From CAZCBD01 sp964496755 (lineage in GTDB: Bacteria; Bacteroidota; Ignavibacteria; Ignavibacteriales; Melioribacteraceae): a stretch of 10,760 bases of DNA. Every line of letters begins with the position of its first letter. Position 1 is the stretch's first letter. Position numbers and translations under genes: made by a program. Shown one piece after another: positions 1 to 7,263 of the stretch. The notes under the pieces were generated by a model. That model was not told the DNA's origin and ran no database searches. It saw only the letters and a list, made by a program, of their open reading frames with translations. Where the stretch lies: contig CAZCBD010000086.1 of the NCBI GenBank assembly GCA_964496755.1, forward strand, positions 1 to 10,760. The letters are read 5' to 3'.

Positions 1-57
1 TATGATGTCACAATAAGTCTTTATAGAATTTGATTTTTATTGACAAATCTAATTAGT

Positions 58-63
58 GGAGAG
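58..63 (+). promoter_or_regulatory. Ribosome binding site that sets the mutA start
   Basis: The sequence GGAGAG ends 7 bases before the ATG at 71, which is the normal Shine-Dalgarno distance. The frame is also open from a GTG at 56, but that codon overlaps this site and has no ribosome binding site of its own. ATG 71 is therefore preferred and shortens the protein from 721 to 716 residues. Confidence 0.75.
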
Positions 64-70
64 ACGAGAG

Positions 71-2221
71 ATGTCCGAAGAATTAAATAGCAAATCCGAA
101 GTAAGGCTTGAGAAAGAGCTAAACTTATTGGATGAATTTGCCCCCCCGACTTTTGACGAATGGAAGTTGAAAGTAGAAACGGATTTAAAAGGAGCCCCGT
201 TTGAGAAGTTGTTTACAAAAACTTACGAAAACATTACCCTCCAACCAATTTACACACAATCCGACATTAAAAATTTACCACACCTAAGCAATATTTCCGG
301 TTCAAATGACTATGTAAGAGGAACTTCAGCTGCAGGTTATTTAGTTAAGCCGTGGAATATTAGTCAGGAAATATCTTGTGGTTTGGCTGAAGATTTAAAT
401 GCAGCCTTAAAAAACGATTTGCAGAGAGGTCTGAATACAATTAATATAAAATTAGATACGGCTACTAAATTCGGATTAGATGCTGATTATGCCGAAAAGA
501 AAGATGTTGGCAACGGCGTTTCTATTTCGGGTATTAATAGTTTGGAAAGGGCTTTTGACGGAATTGATATTTCAAACTACCCGATTGAGATAGATGCGGG
601 ATTTTCCGCGTTTCCTTTTTTAGCGATATTTAAAGCTTATTTAAAAAAGAATAACATCGATTTAAAAAAAATTAAAGGTGCAATTACTGCAGACCCAATC
701 GGATATCTTTCCGTATACGGCGAATTACCAATTAGTTTAGAGTTTGCATTCGCAAAAATGAAAGCGGTTATTGAAAACATAAATTCCACAAAAATCAGAA
801 CAGTATCTGCCAGTGGATTGCCGTATCATAATTCGGGGGCATCTGCCGTGCAAGAATTAGCTTTTGCATTGGCAACGGCTACGGAATATCTTGCTCAGTT
901 AACCGAACGCGGAATTGACATTAATATTGCCGCAAAATCAATTAAATTTTCATTTGGAATCAGCACTTTCTATTTTATGGAAATTGCAAAATTTAGAGCG
1001 GCGAGATTACTTTGGGCAAAAATAGTGAAAGCATTCGGTGGCGATTCCGAAGCACAAAAAATGTTTATTCATGCAAAAACTTCAGAGTATTTTCAAACCA
1101 AATTAGATCCATATGTAAATATGCTTCGCACTACCACGGAAGCCTTTTCGGCGGTTGTTGGTGGGGTTGATAGTTTAACAACCAGTCCCTTCAATGAGGT
1201 TTTTGGAACTACAGATGATTTTTCCCGAAGAATTGCACGAAATGTTCAAATAATCTTAAAAGAAGAATCGCATCTCGATTCTTTGATTGATCCGGCCGGC
1301 GGCTCTTATTATGTTGAAAAACTTACTCATGATGTTGCCGAAGAAGTTTTGAAGCTAATCAAAAATATTGAAGAAAAAGGTGGAATAATTGAAGCATTGA
1401 AAACCGGTTTTGTTCAAGCCGAAATTAAAAAGGTTGTTGATGCCCGCAATAAAAATATTTCTAAAAGAAAAGATGTTATTGTTGGCAATAACATGTATGC
1501 TAATGTTAAAGAAGATAGAATTCCGGAAAAAACAGATAATAGTGAAATTATTAAAAAAAGAACGGAATATTTGCAAAAATACAGAGTGGCAGGATCGCAA
1601 GAAAACAATAAATCCATTTTGGAAAAATTAAATAAATTAATGGAAAATGTTTCATCGGATTCTTTGGAAACCGCAGTTGATGCAATTTTGCAAGGTGCAA
1701 CCTTAGGCGAAGTTACCAAATCAATACGAGCAAGTGTGAAACAATCCATTACTATTGAAAAATTAAATATTCACAGAGCTGCTGAAATATTTGAAAGCTT
1801 AAGAAACGAAGCCGATAGAATTGAAAATGAAAAAGGAACCCGACCCAAAATATTTTTAGCAAATATGGGTCCGCTTCGCAAACATAAAGCAAGAGCCGAT
1901 TTTTCGCGAGGTTTTTTTGAGGTTGCAGGATTTGATGTAATATATCCGGATGGCTTTGATACACCCGAAGCTGCTGCCGCTGCCGCTCTTAAATCAGGCA
2001 CAAAAATAATTTGTATTTGTTCTACCGATGATAATTATCCTGAAATAGTTGCTCCGATAACATCTAAGATTAAAGAGGTGAATCCGGATTTAGTTGTAAT
2101 TTTAGCAGGATATCCAAAAGAGCAAATTGAAGACCATAAGAATGCAGGTGTTGATGAATTTATTTTTATGGGTGCCGATGTTTATTCAATTTGTAAAAAA
2201 TTATTAGAAAGTTATAAGTAG
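71..2221 (+). CDS. mutA: Methylmalonyl-CoA mutase, small (non-catalytic) subunit MutA
   Basis: Small subunit of the heterodimeric adenosylcobalamin-dependent mutase that interconverts succinyl-CoA and (R)-methylmalonyl-CoA in the cytoplasm. The protein has 716 residues. A substrate-barrel-like region (about 20-520) is clearly related to MutB, for example FRAARLLWAKIV and the stretch DFSRRIARNVQ. A linker follows, then a B12-binding-like domain (about 590-716). In that domain MutB's DGHDRG is replaced: after Met599-Gly600 the residues are PLRKHKA, so Lys604 stands where the cobalt-ligating His should be. The RQYAGFST and SGYHMQEAG active-site stretches of MutB are also lost. This is the known pattern for MutA, which does not bind the cofactor. 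It is longer than the roughly 640-residue actinobacterial MutA. It lies 29 bases before mutB, so the two are surely co-transcribed. The start is ATG 71, set by the upstream GGAGAG. The promoter is not visible; it probably lies before the window. Confidence in the family is very high. Confidence 0.96.
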   Translation: MSEELNSKSEVRLEKELNLLDEFAPPTFDEWKLKVETDLKGAPFEKLFTKTYENITLQPIYTQSDIKNLPHLSNISGSNDYVRGTSAAGYLVKPWNISQEISCGLAEDLNAALKNDLQRGLNTINIKLDTATKFGLDADYAEKKDVGNGVSISGINSLERAFDGIDISNYPIEIDAGFSAFPFLAIFKAYLKKNNIDLKKIKGAITADPIGYLSVYGELPISLEFAFAKMKAVIENINSTKIRTVSASGLPYHNSGASAVQELAFALATATEYLAQLTERGIDINIAAKSIKFSFGISTFYFMEIAKFRAARLLWAKIVKAFGGDSEAQKMFIHAKTSEYFQTKLDPYVNMLRTTTEAFSAVVGGVDSLTTSPFNEVFGTTDDFSRRIARNVQIILKEESHLDSLIDPAGGSYYVEKLTHDVAEEVLKLIKNIEEKGGIIEALKTGFVQAEIKKVVDARNKNISKRKDVIVGNNMYANVKEDRIPEKTDNSEIIKKRTEYLQKYRVAGSQENNKSILEKLNKLMENVSSDSLETAVDAILQGATLGEVTKSIRASVKQSITIEKLNIHRAAEIFESLRNEADRIENEKGTRPKIFLANMGPLRKHKARADFSRGFFEVAGFDVIYPDGFDTPEAAAAAALKSGTKIICICSTDDNYPEIVAPITSKIKEVNPDLVVILAGYPKEQIEDHKNAGVDEFIFMGADVYSICKKLLESYK

Positions 2222-2250
2222 AACAATTTAAAAATTTTAAGGAAAGCAAA

Positions 2251-4422
2251 ATGAAAAGGCCAGATTTTAATAAAATAAATTTAGATCCATTGCCTGAAAA
2301 AATTTCTTATGAAGAATGGTCGAAAAAATTCAAAAAAGAAACAGGAAAAACTCCCGAAGATTTTGTTTGGGAAACAATGGAAAAAATTAATGTTAATCCG
2401 TTATATACTGAAAAAGATATTGAAAATGCTCAGCATCTTAATTACATGTCAGGGTTGCCTCCTTTTTTCAGAGGTCCTTACAGCACAATGTATGTTAAAC
2501 GCCCTTGGACGGTTCGTCAGTATGCAGGTTTTTCAACTGCAGAAGAAAGTAATGCTTTTTACAGAAGGAATCTTGCAGCAGGACAAAAAGGATTATCAGT
2601 TGCATTTGACTTAGCTACTCACCGCGGATACGATTCGGATCATCCCAGGGTTGTTGGTGATGTGGGCAAAGCCGGAGTTGCTATTGATTCAATTGAAGAT
2701 ATGAAAATTCTTTTCAATGGAATTCCTTTGGATAAAATGTCCGTTTCAATGACAATGAACGGTGCTGTTTTGCCGGTGCTTGCTTTTTATATTGTTGCTG
2801 CAGAAGAGCAAGGTGTTTCGCAGGATTTATTGTCGGGTACAATTCAAAATGATATTTTAAAAGAGTACATGGTTCGTAACACATATATTTATCCTCCGGA
2901 ACAATCGATTAAAATTATTGCGGATATTTTTGAATATACTTCGCAACATATGCCCAAATTCAACAGTATTTCAATATCCGGTTATCACATGCAGGAAGCA
3001 GGAGCTACTGCAGATTTGGAAATGGCATACACTTTAGCCGACGGTTTGGAATATGTGCGAACAGGTATTAAAGCCGGATTGGGTGTCGATGTTTTTGCCC
3101 CGCGTCTTTCATTCTTTTGGGCCGAAGGAATGAATTATTTTATGGAGGTTGCAAAATTAAGAGCTGCTCGTTTGATTTGGGCGAAACTGATTAAACAATT
3201 TAATCCGAAAAATCCGAAATCAATGTCACTGCGCACTCACTCGCAAACTTCGGGCTGGAGCTTAACCGAACAAGATCCGTTTAATAATATTGCACGTACT
3301 TGCATTGAAGCAATGGCTGCTGCTCTTGGTCATACACAATCATTACACACAAATGCCTTGGACGAAGCAATTGCATTACCAACCGATTTTTCGGCTCGTA
3401 TTGCACGTAACACTCAGCTATACCTGCAAGATGAAACTAAAATTTGTAAAGTAATTGATCCTTGGGCAGGCTCTTATTACGTGGAAGCCTTGGTTCAACA
3501 ATTACTTAAAAAAGGTTGGGAGCATATTATTGAAGTTGAAGAACATGGTGGAATGACCAAAGCTATTGAAGCGGGCATTCCGAAAATGCGAATTGAAGAA
3601 GCTGCTGCCCGACGCCAAGCTAGAATCGATTCCGGAAAGGAAACCATTGTAGGTGTTAATAAATATCGATTGTCGAAAGAAGACCCGATTGAGATATTGG
3701 ATATTGATAATACTGCGGTTCGGCTTTCGCAAATTAAAAGATTGGAAGAAATTAGAGCAAAAAGAAATAATGCCGATGTGCAATCTGCTTTAGAGGCAAT
3801 TACAAAATGTGCCGAAACAAAAGAAGGTAATCTTTTGGATTTGGCTGTGAAAGCAGCAAGAGTTCGTGCCACACTCGGCGAAATATCCGATGCGGTTGAA
3901 AAAGTAAGCGGACGCTATCAAGCTGTTATCCGTTCCATTTCCGGAGTTTATAGTAGTGAATATCAAGGTGATGATATGGTTGAAAAAGCAAGAGAAATGA
4001 CTGAAGCATTTGCAGAGAAAGAAGGTCGCAGACCAAGAATATTAATTGCAAAAATGGGACAAGACGGACACGATCGCGGCGCCAAAGTTGTAGCAACGGC
4101 TTATGCCGATATGGGTTTCGATGTTGATGTTGGTCCTCTTTTCCAAACCCCCGAAGAAACTGCTAAAATGGCTGTTGAAAATGACGTTCATTGTGTTGGG
4201 ATGAGTTCTTTGGCAGCCGGCCATAAAACATTACTACCGCAACTTGTTGAAGAATTGAAAAAACTTGGAAGAGAAGATATTGTTGTAATTGCCGGCGGGG
4301 TTATTCCTGCACAAGATTATGATTTCTTGTATGAAAACGGAGCTTCCGCAATTTTCGGACCAGGTACAAAAATTCCGGATGCGGCAATTAAAATTATGGA
4401 AGAAATAAATAAAAGATTTTAA
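2251..4422 (+). CDS. mutB: Methylmalonyl-CoA mutase, large catalytic subunit MutB
   Basis: Catalytic subunit of adenosylcobalamin-dependent methylmalonyl-CoA mutase (EC 5.4.99.2), cytoplasmic, partner of MutA. It has 723 residues, close to the 728 of Propionibacterium MutB, so it looks complete. The N-terminal TIM barrel (to about residue 560) keeps the family signatures RGPYSTMY, RPWT, RQYAGFST, NDILKEYMVRN, SGYHMQEAGATAD and RTHSQTSGWSLT. By alignment to the Propionibacterium enzyme from memory, Tyr91, Arg209, Tyr245 and His246 match its Tyr89, Arg207, Tyr243 and His244. The C-terminal B12 domain (about 595-723) has intact DGHDRG at 605-610, and His607 is the lower cobalt ligand. AAGG with downstream purines (AAGGAAAG, 2239-2246) precedes ATG 2251. 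The 29-base gap to mutA and the terminator behind it define a two-gene operon. Its role is propionate and branched-chain catabolism, or in reverse propionate formation; direction cannot be told from sequence. No meaB follows. Confidence 0.98.
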   Translation: MKRPDFNKINLDPLPEKISYEEWSKKFKKETGKTPEDFVWETMEKINVNPLYTEKDIENAQHLNYMSGLPPFFRGPYSTMYVKRPWTVRQYAGFSTAEESNAFYRRNLAAGQKGLSVAFDLATHRGYDSDHPRVVGDVGKAGVAIDSIEDMKILFNGIPLDKMSVSMTMNGAVLPVLAFYIVAAEEQGVSQDLLSGTIQNDILKEYMVRNTYIYPPEQSIKIIADIFEYTSQHMPKFNSISISGYHMQEAGATADLEMAYTLADGLEYVRTGIKAGLGVDVFAPRLSFFWAEGMNYFMEVAKLRAARLIWAKLIKQFNPKNPKSMSLRTHSQTSGWSLTEQDPFNNIARTCIEAMAAALGHTQSLHTNALDEAIALPTDFSARIARNTQLYLQDETKICKVIDPWAGSYYVEALVQQLLKKGWEHIIEVEEHGGMTKAIEAGIPKMRIEEAAARRQARIDSGKETIVGVNKYRLSKEDPIEILDIDNTAVRLSQIKRLEEIRAKRNNADVQSALEAITKCAETKEGNLLDLAVKAARVRATLGEISDAVEKVSGRYQAVIRSISGVYSSEYQGDDMVEKAREMTEAFAEKEGRRPRILIAKMGQDGHDRGAKVVATAYADMGFDVDVGPLFQTPEETAKMAVENDVHCVGMSSLAAGHKTLLPQLVEELKKLGREDIVVIAGGVIPAQDYDFLYENGASAIFGPGTKIPDAAIKIMEEINKRF

Positions 4423-4444
4423 CTTTTAATATAAATTTCTTTGT

Positions 4445-4493
4445 GGCTGTCTCATTAAAAATATATTTATGAATTTTTGAGACAGCCTTTTTT
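4445..4493 (+). terminator. Probable rho-independent terminator of the mutAB operon
   Basis: GGCTGTCTCA at 4445-4454 is perfectly complementary to TGAGACAGCC at 4478-4487, and six T follow directly (4488-4493). It lies 22 bases after the mutB stop. The 23-base loop is long for a terminator but is AT-rich and may pair further. A similar GGCTGTCTCA terminus occurs in some insertion sequences (from memory), but no transposase lies here, so a terminator is the simpler reading. Confidence 0.75.
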
Positions 4494-4667
4494 ATTACCC
4501 GAAATTAAAATCGATTTAGGCTACAGAAAAGAGTATTTATCCTTTTTAACTAATCTATTATAAAAAATAGATTTAAATTCGAATTAATTTCAATTTTCCG
4601 CAGTTTACATCCATAATTAATTTGATAAAATCTTCATAAATAAATCCTTTCTTTTCCATTGAATTTT
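4494..4667. other. AT-rich intergenic stretch without a convincing gene
   Basis: From the mutAB terminator to the next promoter the sequence is very AT-rich and frequently stopped. It holds an 8-bp AT hairpin (AATCTATT 4552-4559 with AATAGATT 4566-4573, loop ATAAAA), a 10-base palindrome AATTCGAATT (4576-4585), and a 28-codon reading frame on the - strand (ATG at 4659, stop at 4573) without a clear ribosome binding site. I recognise no binding site for a known regulator. No function is assigned. Confidence 0.5.
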
Positions 4668-4668
4668 C

Positions 4669-4699
4669 TTGGCTTTTATTCTAATTTGGATTAAGTTTG
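4669..4699 (+). promoter_or_regulatory. Probable Bacteroidota-type housekeeping promoter
   Basis: TTG at 4669-4671, 20 bases, then TAAGTTTG at 4692-4699. This matches the Bacteroidota vegetative promoter (TTTG or TTG near -33, TAnnTTTG near -7). Transcription would start around 4705, giving a leader of about 50 bases before the GGAGG and ATG of the small Cys-rich gene. The same arrangement and spacing recur before the riboswitch, which strengthens both calls. Confidence 0.5.
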
Positions 4700-4756
4700 G
4701 ATAACAATAAAAAAGAAATAAAAAGATACGATAATCTTTTTATTGGAGGTTTAATT

Positions 4757-4924
4757 ATGAGTTTTACAGATATAATAATTCTTTTGGCAATTTTTGGCGG
4801 ATCGTTTTACTTGTATCTGTCATCTAAAAAGAAGAAAAAAAATTCATGTTGCGGTTGCTCTGTTAATAATTGCGAACTGAAAGAAATTAAAATGAAAACA
4901 GGGAAAAATGTATGCGAAAATTAA
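4757..4924 (+). CDS. Small Cys-rich single-pass membrane protein, FeoB-associated type
   Basis: A 55-residue protein with ATG 4757 preceded by GGAGG (4745-4749) at 7 bases, the best ribosome binding site in the window. Residues about 4-21 are a hydrophobic membrane segment ending in FYLYL. A run of five Lys (24-28) follows, then a Cys cluster CCGCSVNNC (Cys31, 32, 34, 39) and a late Cys53. Short length, one N-terminal helix, a basic patch and a CCGC-type motif are typical of the FeoB-associated Cys-rich membrane protein family, usually encoded beside the ferrous iron transporter FeoB. The basic patch suggests a cytoplasmic C-terminus with the thiols inside. No feoB or feoA is present here. 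Its last 13 bases overlap the porin gene, so the two are probably translationally coupled. A longer frame from TTG 4697 is unlikely because that TTG is part of the promoter. Family assignment is by resemblance; metal binding is inferred. Confidence 0.7.
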   Translation: MSFTDIIILLAIFGGSFYLYLSSKKKKKNSCCGCSVNNCELKEIKMKTGKNVCEN

Positions 4925-6075
4925 TTTTTGCTTTGTTGTTAACTTCAAGTCTATTTGCTCAAAAGTTAAACTCATTCTTTCCTTATTTTGAAAAGAATGG
5001 TATTGATTTAACATTTGCTTATACAGGGGAATTATTTTCAAACTTTTCGGGGGGTGAAAAGCAAAAAAATGTATATTTAGATAATTTTGATTTCATTGTT
5101 TTAGCTGATTTGGAAAAAATTTTAGGATTAAAAAATTCGAAATTGAAATTTTATATGTTGGGAAACAATGGTAGCATTCCGTCTGAATATACTGCAACTG
5201 CACAAGGCACAAGTAATATTGCCGCTTACAGTACATTTAAAATTTATGAGTTCTGGATTGAAAAAAAAGTCGCTGGAAATTTATCAATACTTGCAGGTTT
5301 ATTTGATTTAAATTCCGAATTCGATACAAGAGAAAGCTCGTCAATATTTATAAATCCCTCGCACGGCATTGGGCCGGATTTTTCGATGACCGGCGAAAAC
5401 GGTCCCTCGATATTCCCGAACGCAGCTTTAGCTTTTCGGATAAAATATAACCCGACCGAGAATTTTTATATTAATTCGGCAGTATTTGAAGGAACTCCGG
5501 ATGATCCTACAAATCCAACAGGAACAAAAATTGAAATTACAAAAGATGAAGGGGTGCTGTTAGTTACGGAAATGGGCATAACAAACGAAAACAAAAAGTT
5601 TGGCAAAAACAATTTCACCGTTAGTTTAGGAGCATGGTTATATACAAGGGAGTTTAAAACACTGGCGTTAGTGCCTCAAAATAAAAAAGGAAATTACGGG
5701 ATTTATTTGTCATCGGAAAAAACATTTATCGATTCAGAAAAAAGCGAATTGGCGGTTTTTTTTAGATACGGATTTGCAGATTCACGTATTAATACATTCG
5801 ATAATTATTTGGGAGCGGGATTTACTCTTAAAGGTATATTAACCGACAATAAATCCGATGCATTAGGTGTGGCGCTGGGAATAGTACATTTAAACGGCAA
5901 AACATATTCAACACATTCAACTAAACACGAAGCAATACTTGAAATAACTTATGTATTAAATGTAAATGATTTTATATCATTGCAACCCGATTTACAAATA
6001 GCAATAAATCCGGCTAATACAATTAATCATAAACATTCTTCGGCCGCAGGATTGCGTTTAGCCTTGGAGCTTTAA
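4912..6075 (+). CDS. OprB-family carbohydrate-selective outer-membrane porin
   Basis: A 387-residue protein with a signal peptide (residues 1-16, likely cleaved after SLFA before Gln17), destined for the outer membrane. The middle carries the OprB signature block: LAGLFDLNSEFDTRESS (127-143), INPSHGIGPDFSMTGENGPS (147-166) and VFEGTPDDPTNPTGTKI (191-207). The rest alternates polar and hydrophobic residues as in beta strands, ending near LRLALEL, consistent with a 16-strand-type barrel. The family mediates diffusion of sugars and other small solutes; the substrate here is not readable. ATG 4912 has an AGGGA (4900-4904) 7 bases upstream, inside the preceding small gene, and the two frames overlap by 13 bases. 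That arrangement suggests coupled expression from the promoter at 4669-4699. No sugar kinase, glycosidase or sugar regulator is nearby, so the sugar role is open. The length fits the family and the gene looks intact. Confidence 0.88.
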   Translation: MRKLIFALLLTSSLFAQKLNSFFPYFEKNGIDLTFAYTGELFSNFSGGEKQKNVYLDNFDFIVLADLEKILGLKNSKLKFYMLGNNGSIPSEYTATAQGTSNIAAYSTFKIYEFWIEKKVAGNLSILAGLFDLNSEFDTRESSSIFINPSHGIGPDFSMTGENGPSIFPNAALAFRIKYNPTENFYINSAVFEGTPDDPTNPTGTKIEITKDEGVLLVTEMGITNENKKFGKNNFTVSLGAWLYTREFKTLALVPQNKKGNYGIYLSSEKTFIDSEKSELAVFFRYGFADSRINTFDNYLGAGFTLKGILTDNKSDALGVALGIVHLNGKTYSTHSTKHEAILEITYVLNVNDFISLQPDLQIAINPANTINHKHSSAAGLRLALEL

Positions 6076-6135
6076 TGGCTTTCGATAGAATTTATAAAGG
6101 AATAATTGTAACTTTAAATTTATGATTTTTTTGAC

Positions 6136-6147
6136 GGGGGAAAATTG
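6136..6147 (+). promoter_or_regulatory. Ribosome binding region and TTG start of the EamA gene
   Basis: A GGGGGA run (6136-6141) sits just before TTG at 6145-6147. An in-frame TAA at 6115-6117 closes the frame upstream, and no ATG or GTG lies between it and the TTG. The next in-frame Met is deep inside the first EamA domain. TTG is therefore the best start, although the spacing to the G-run (4 bases) is short. Confidence 0.55.
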
Positions 6148-7035
6148 AATTTTATAGGTGAAATTGCCGCCTTGGTTACTGCAGTTTGTTGGGCGTTTAC
6201 TTCAATTATTTTTACGGAACAATCAAGAAAAGTAGGGGCGGTTACCGTAAATTTAGGGAGATTGTTTTTTGCCGGAATGTATTTACTAATTACGGTTTTG
6301 GTTTTTAATCTCGATTTAAATTTACAATCTGCACAATATTTTTATTTAATTGCGAGTGGATTTTTCGGGTTAGTCTTCGGTGATTCATTCCTTTATATTG
6401 CCTATAAACGGATTGGCCCCCGATTGGGAATGCTTATGCTTTCGTTAGCACCAGTAATAACCTCCTTAATTTCTTTCGCATTTCTCGGAGAAATAATTTC
6501 GCCAATAGGTATGTTGGGTATTTTTCTTACCGTAAGCGGAGTTGCTTTTGTTGTACTTCAAAAAAAGAAGTCCGAATTAAATAAAAAAGGGGTAGATAAA
6601 ATTGGAATTCTTTTTGGATTATTTGCGGCAATTGGACAAGGTATAGGATTAGTATTTACAAAAGCTGCATTTGCTGGGAGTGAATTAAATAGTTTTGTAG
6701 CCGGTTTTATCAGAGTTTTTGTAGGATTTCTGTTTTTGTGGCCAATGCGACATATTCTAAGAGATTATTTGCCGGTAAAGGAAGTGATTGCAAAACATAA
6801 AAAAAGTTTTTTAATAATTTCGATAGGGGCAATTATAGGTCCTTTTCTTGGAATTACGCTCAGTATTTTTGCTATTTCCCAAACAAAAGTAGGTATTGCG
6901 AGTGCAATAATGGCAACTGTTCCGATTATTTTACTCCCCATGGTTAAAGTTTATTATAAAGAAAATTTGGGATGGAAAGCAATTATCGGAGCGTTTGTAG
7001 CTGTAATTGGTGTTTCTATTTTGTTTTTAAGATGA
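6145..7035 (+). CDS. EamA-domain (drug/metabolite transporter superfamily) permease
   Basis: A 296-residue inner-membrane protein made of about ten hydrophobic helices arranged as two EamA repeats. The first spans about residues 4-138 (GEIAALVTAVCWAFTSIIF to SGVAFVVLQKKK), then a Lys-rich cytoplasmic linker (139-150), then the second repeat (about 153-295). The fifth helix of each half ends in the typical pattern: LGEIISPIGMLGIFLTVSG in the first half and LGWKAIIGAFVAVIGVSIL in the second. DMT carriers export or import small metabolites such as amino acids, nucleotides or sugars. The substrate cannot be inferred from sequence. It follows the porin by 69 bases with no terminator between, so it may be in the same transcript. 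The next promoter begins just after its stop, so it is probably the last gene of this unit. It starts at TTG. Confidence is high for the family and nil for the substrate. Confidence 0.9.
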   Translation: MNFIGEIAALVTAVCWAFTSIIFTEQSRKVGAVTVNLGRLFFAGMYLLITVLVFNLDLNLQSAQYFYLIASGFFGLVFGDSFLYIAYKRIGPRLGMLMLSLAPVITSLISFAFLGEIISPIGMLGIFLTVSGVAFVVLQKKKSELNKKGVDKIGILFGLFAAIGQGIGLVFTKAAFAGSELNSFVAGFIRVFVGFLFLWPMRHILRDYLPVKEVIAKHKKSFLIISIGAIIGPFLGITLSIFAISQTKVGIASAIMATVPIILLPMVKVYYKENLGWKAIIGAFVAVIGVSILFLR

Positions 7036-7048
7036 TGAGAAATTCCAA

Positions 7049-7079
7049 TTGACATTAAAAAATTAATGAATTAGTTTTG
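7049..7079 (+). promoter_or_regulatory. Promoter of the B12 riboswitch operon
   Basis: TTG at 7049-7051, 20 bases, then TAGTTTTG at 7072-7079, a full match to the Bacteroidota TAnnTTTG element at the expected spacing. Transcription would begin around 7085, about 15 bases before the aptamer's first helix. Position and match make this the best promoter in the window. Confidence 0.65.
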
Positions 7080-7099
7080 AACTGCTCTTTAAATCAATT

Positions 7100-7250
7100 T
7101 TACGGTGCCCCGCGTATAGGGGAGAATAGGGAAATCGGTTAAAATCCGATGCTGCCCAGCAACTGTAAAAAGCATTAAGCTACCAACAAAATACCACTGT
7201 ATTAAACGGGAAGGTGTTGGTAGTGCTTTAAGCCAGGAGACCTGCCGTAA
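7100..7250 (+). ncRNA. Cobalamin (vitamin B12) riboswitch aptamer
   Basis: A cis-regulatory RNA that binds a cobalamin and turns down expression of the uptake genes behind it. The conserved B12 box AGCCAGGAGACCTGCCGT lies at 7231-7248. The closing helix P1 pairs TTACGG (7100-7105) with CCGTAA (7245-7250). Inside are CCCC/GGGG (7108-7111 with 7119-7122), the conserved GGGAA, ATCGG/CCGAT (7134-7138 with 7146-7150), the GCTGCCCAGCAACTGTAAAA core, and a long peripheral arm: AAGCA/TGCTT (7170-7174 with 7224-7228) and CTACCAACA/TGTTGGTAG (7180-7188 with 7215-7223). All the hallmark parts are present and paired. Whether it prefers adenosyl- or methylcobalamin is not decidable by eye. Confidence 0.97.
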
Positions 7251-7263
7251 GATTTTTCAGTAA

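Noticed and set aside
24..45. Possible mutAB promoter (TAGAATTTG at 24-32, or TTGACA at 40-45)
   Set aside because: The first has three bases instead of two between TA and TTTG and its -33 partner would fall at the window edge; the second would place its -10 inside the gene. Neither can be supported.
56..70. GTG at 56 as the mutA start, adding five residues
   Set aside because: It overlaps the GGAGAG that best serves as ribosome binding site for ATG 71 and has no site of its own.
1355..2001. Several open frames on the - strand and one in another + frame inside mutA
   Set aside because: They lie wholly within a strongly conserved coding sequence, have odd composition (Phe/Ile/Asn-rich) and no ribosome binding site; they are shadows.
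3495..4224. Open frames of up to 125 codons on the - strand inside mutB
   Set aside because: The + strand is unmistakable MutB through this stretch; these frames are antisense shadows with no recognisable domain.
4445..4487. Miniature transposable element
   Set aside because: It is only 43 bases, with no target duplication I can see and no second copy in the window; its place just after mutB with a T-run fits a terminator better.
4697..4756. TTG at 4697 as the start of the small Cys-rich gene (75 residues)
   Set aside because: The TTG is the end of the promoter's TAnnTTTG element, the added residues are polar and precede the membrane helix, and ATG 4757 has a near-perfect GGAGG.
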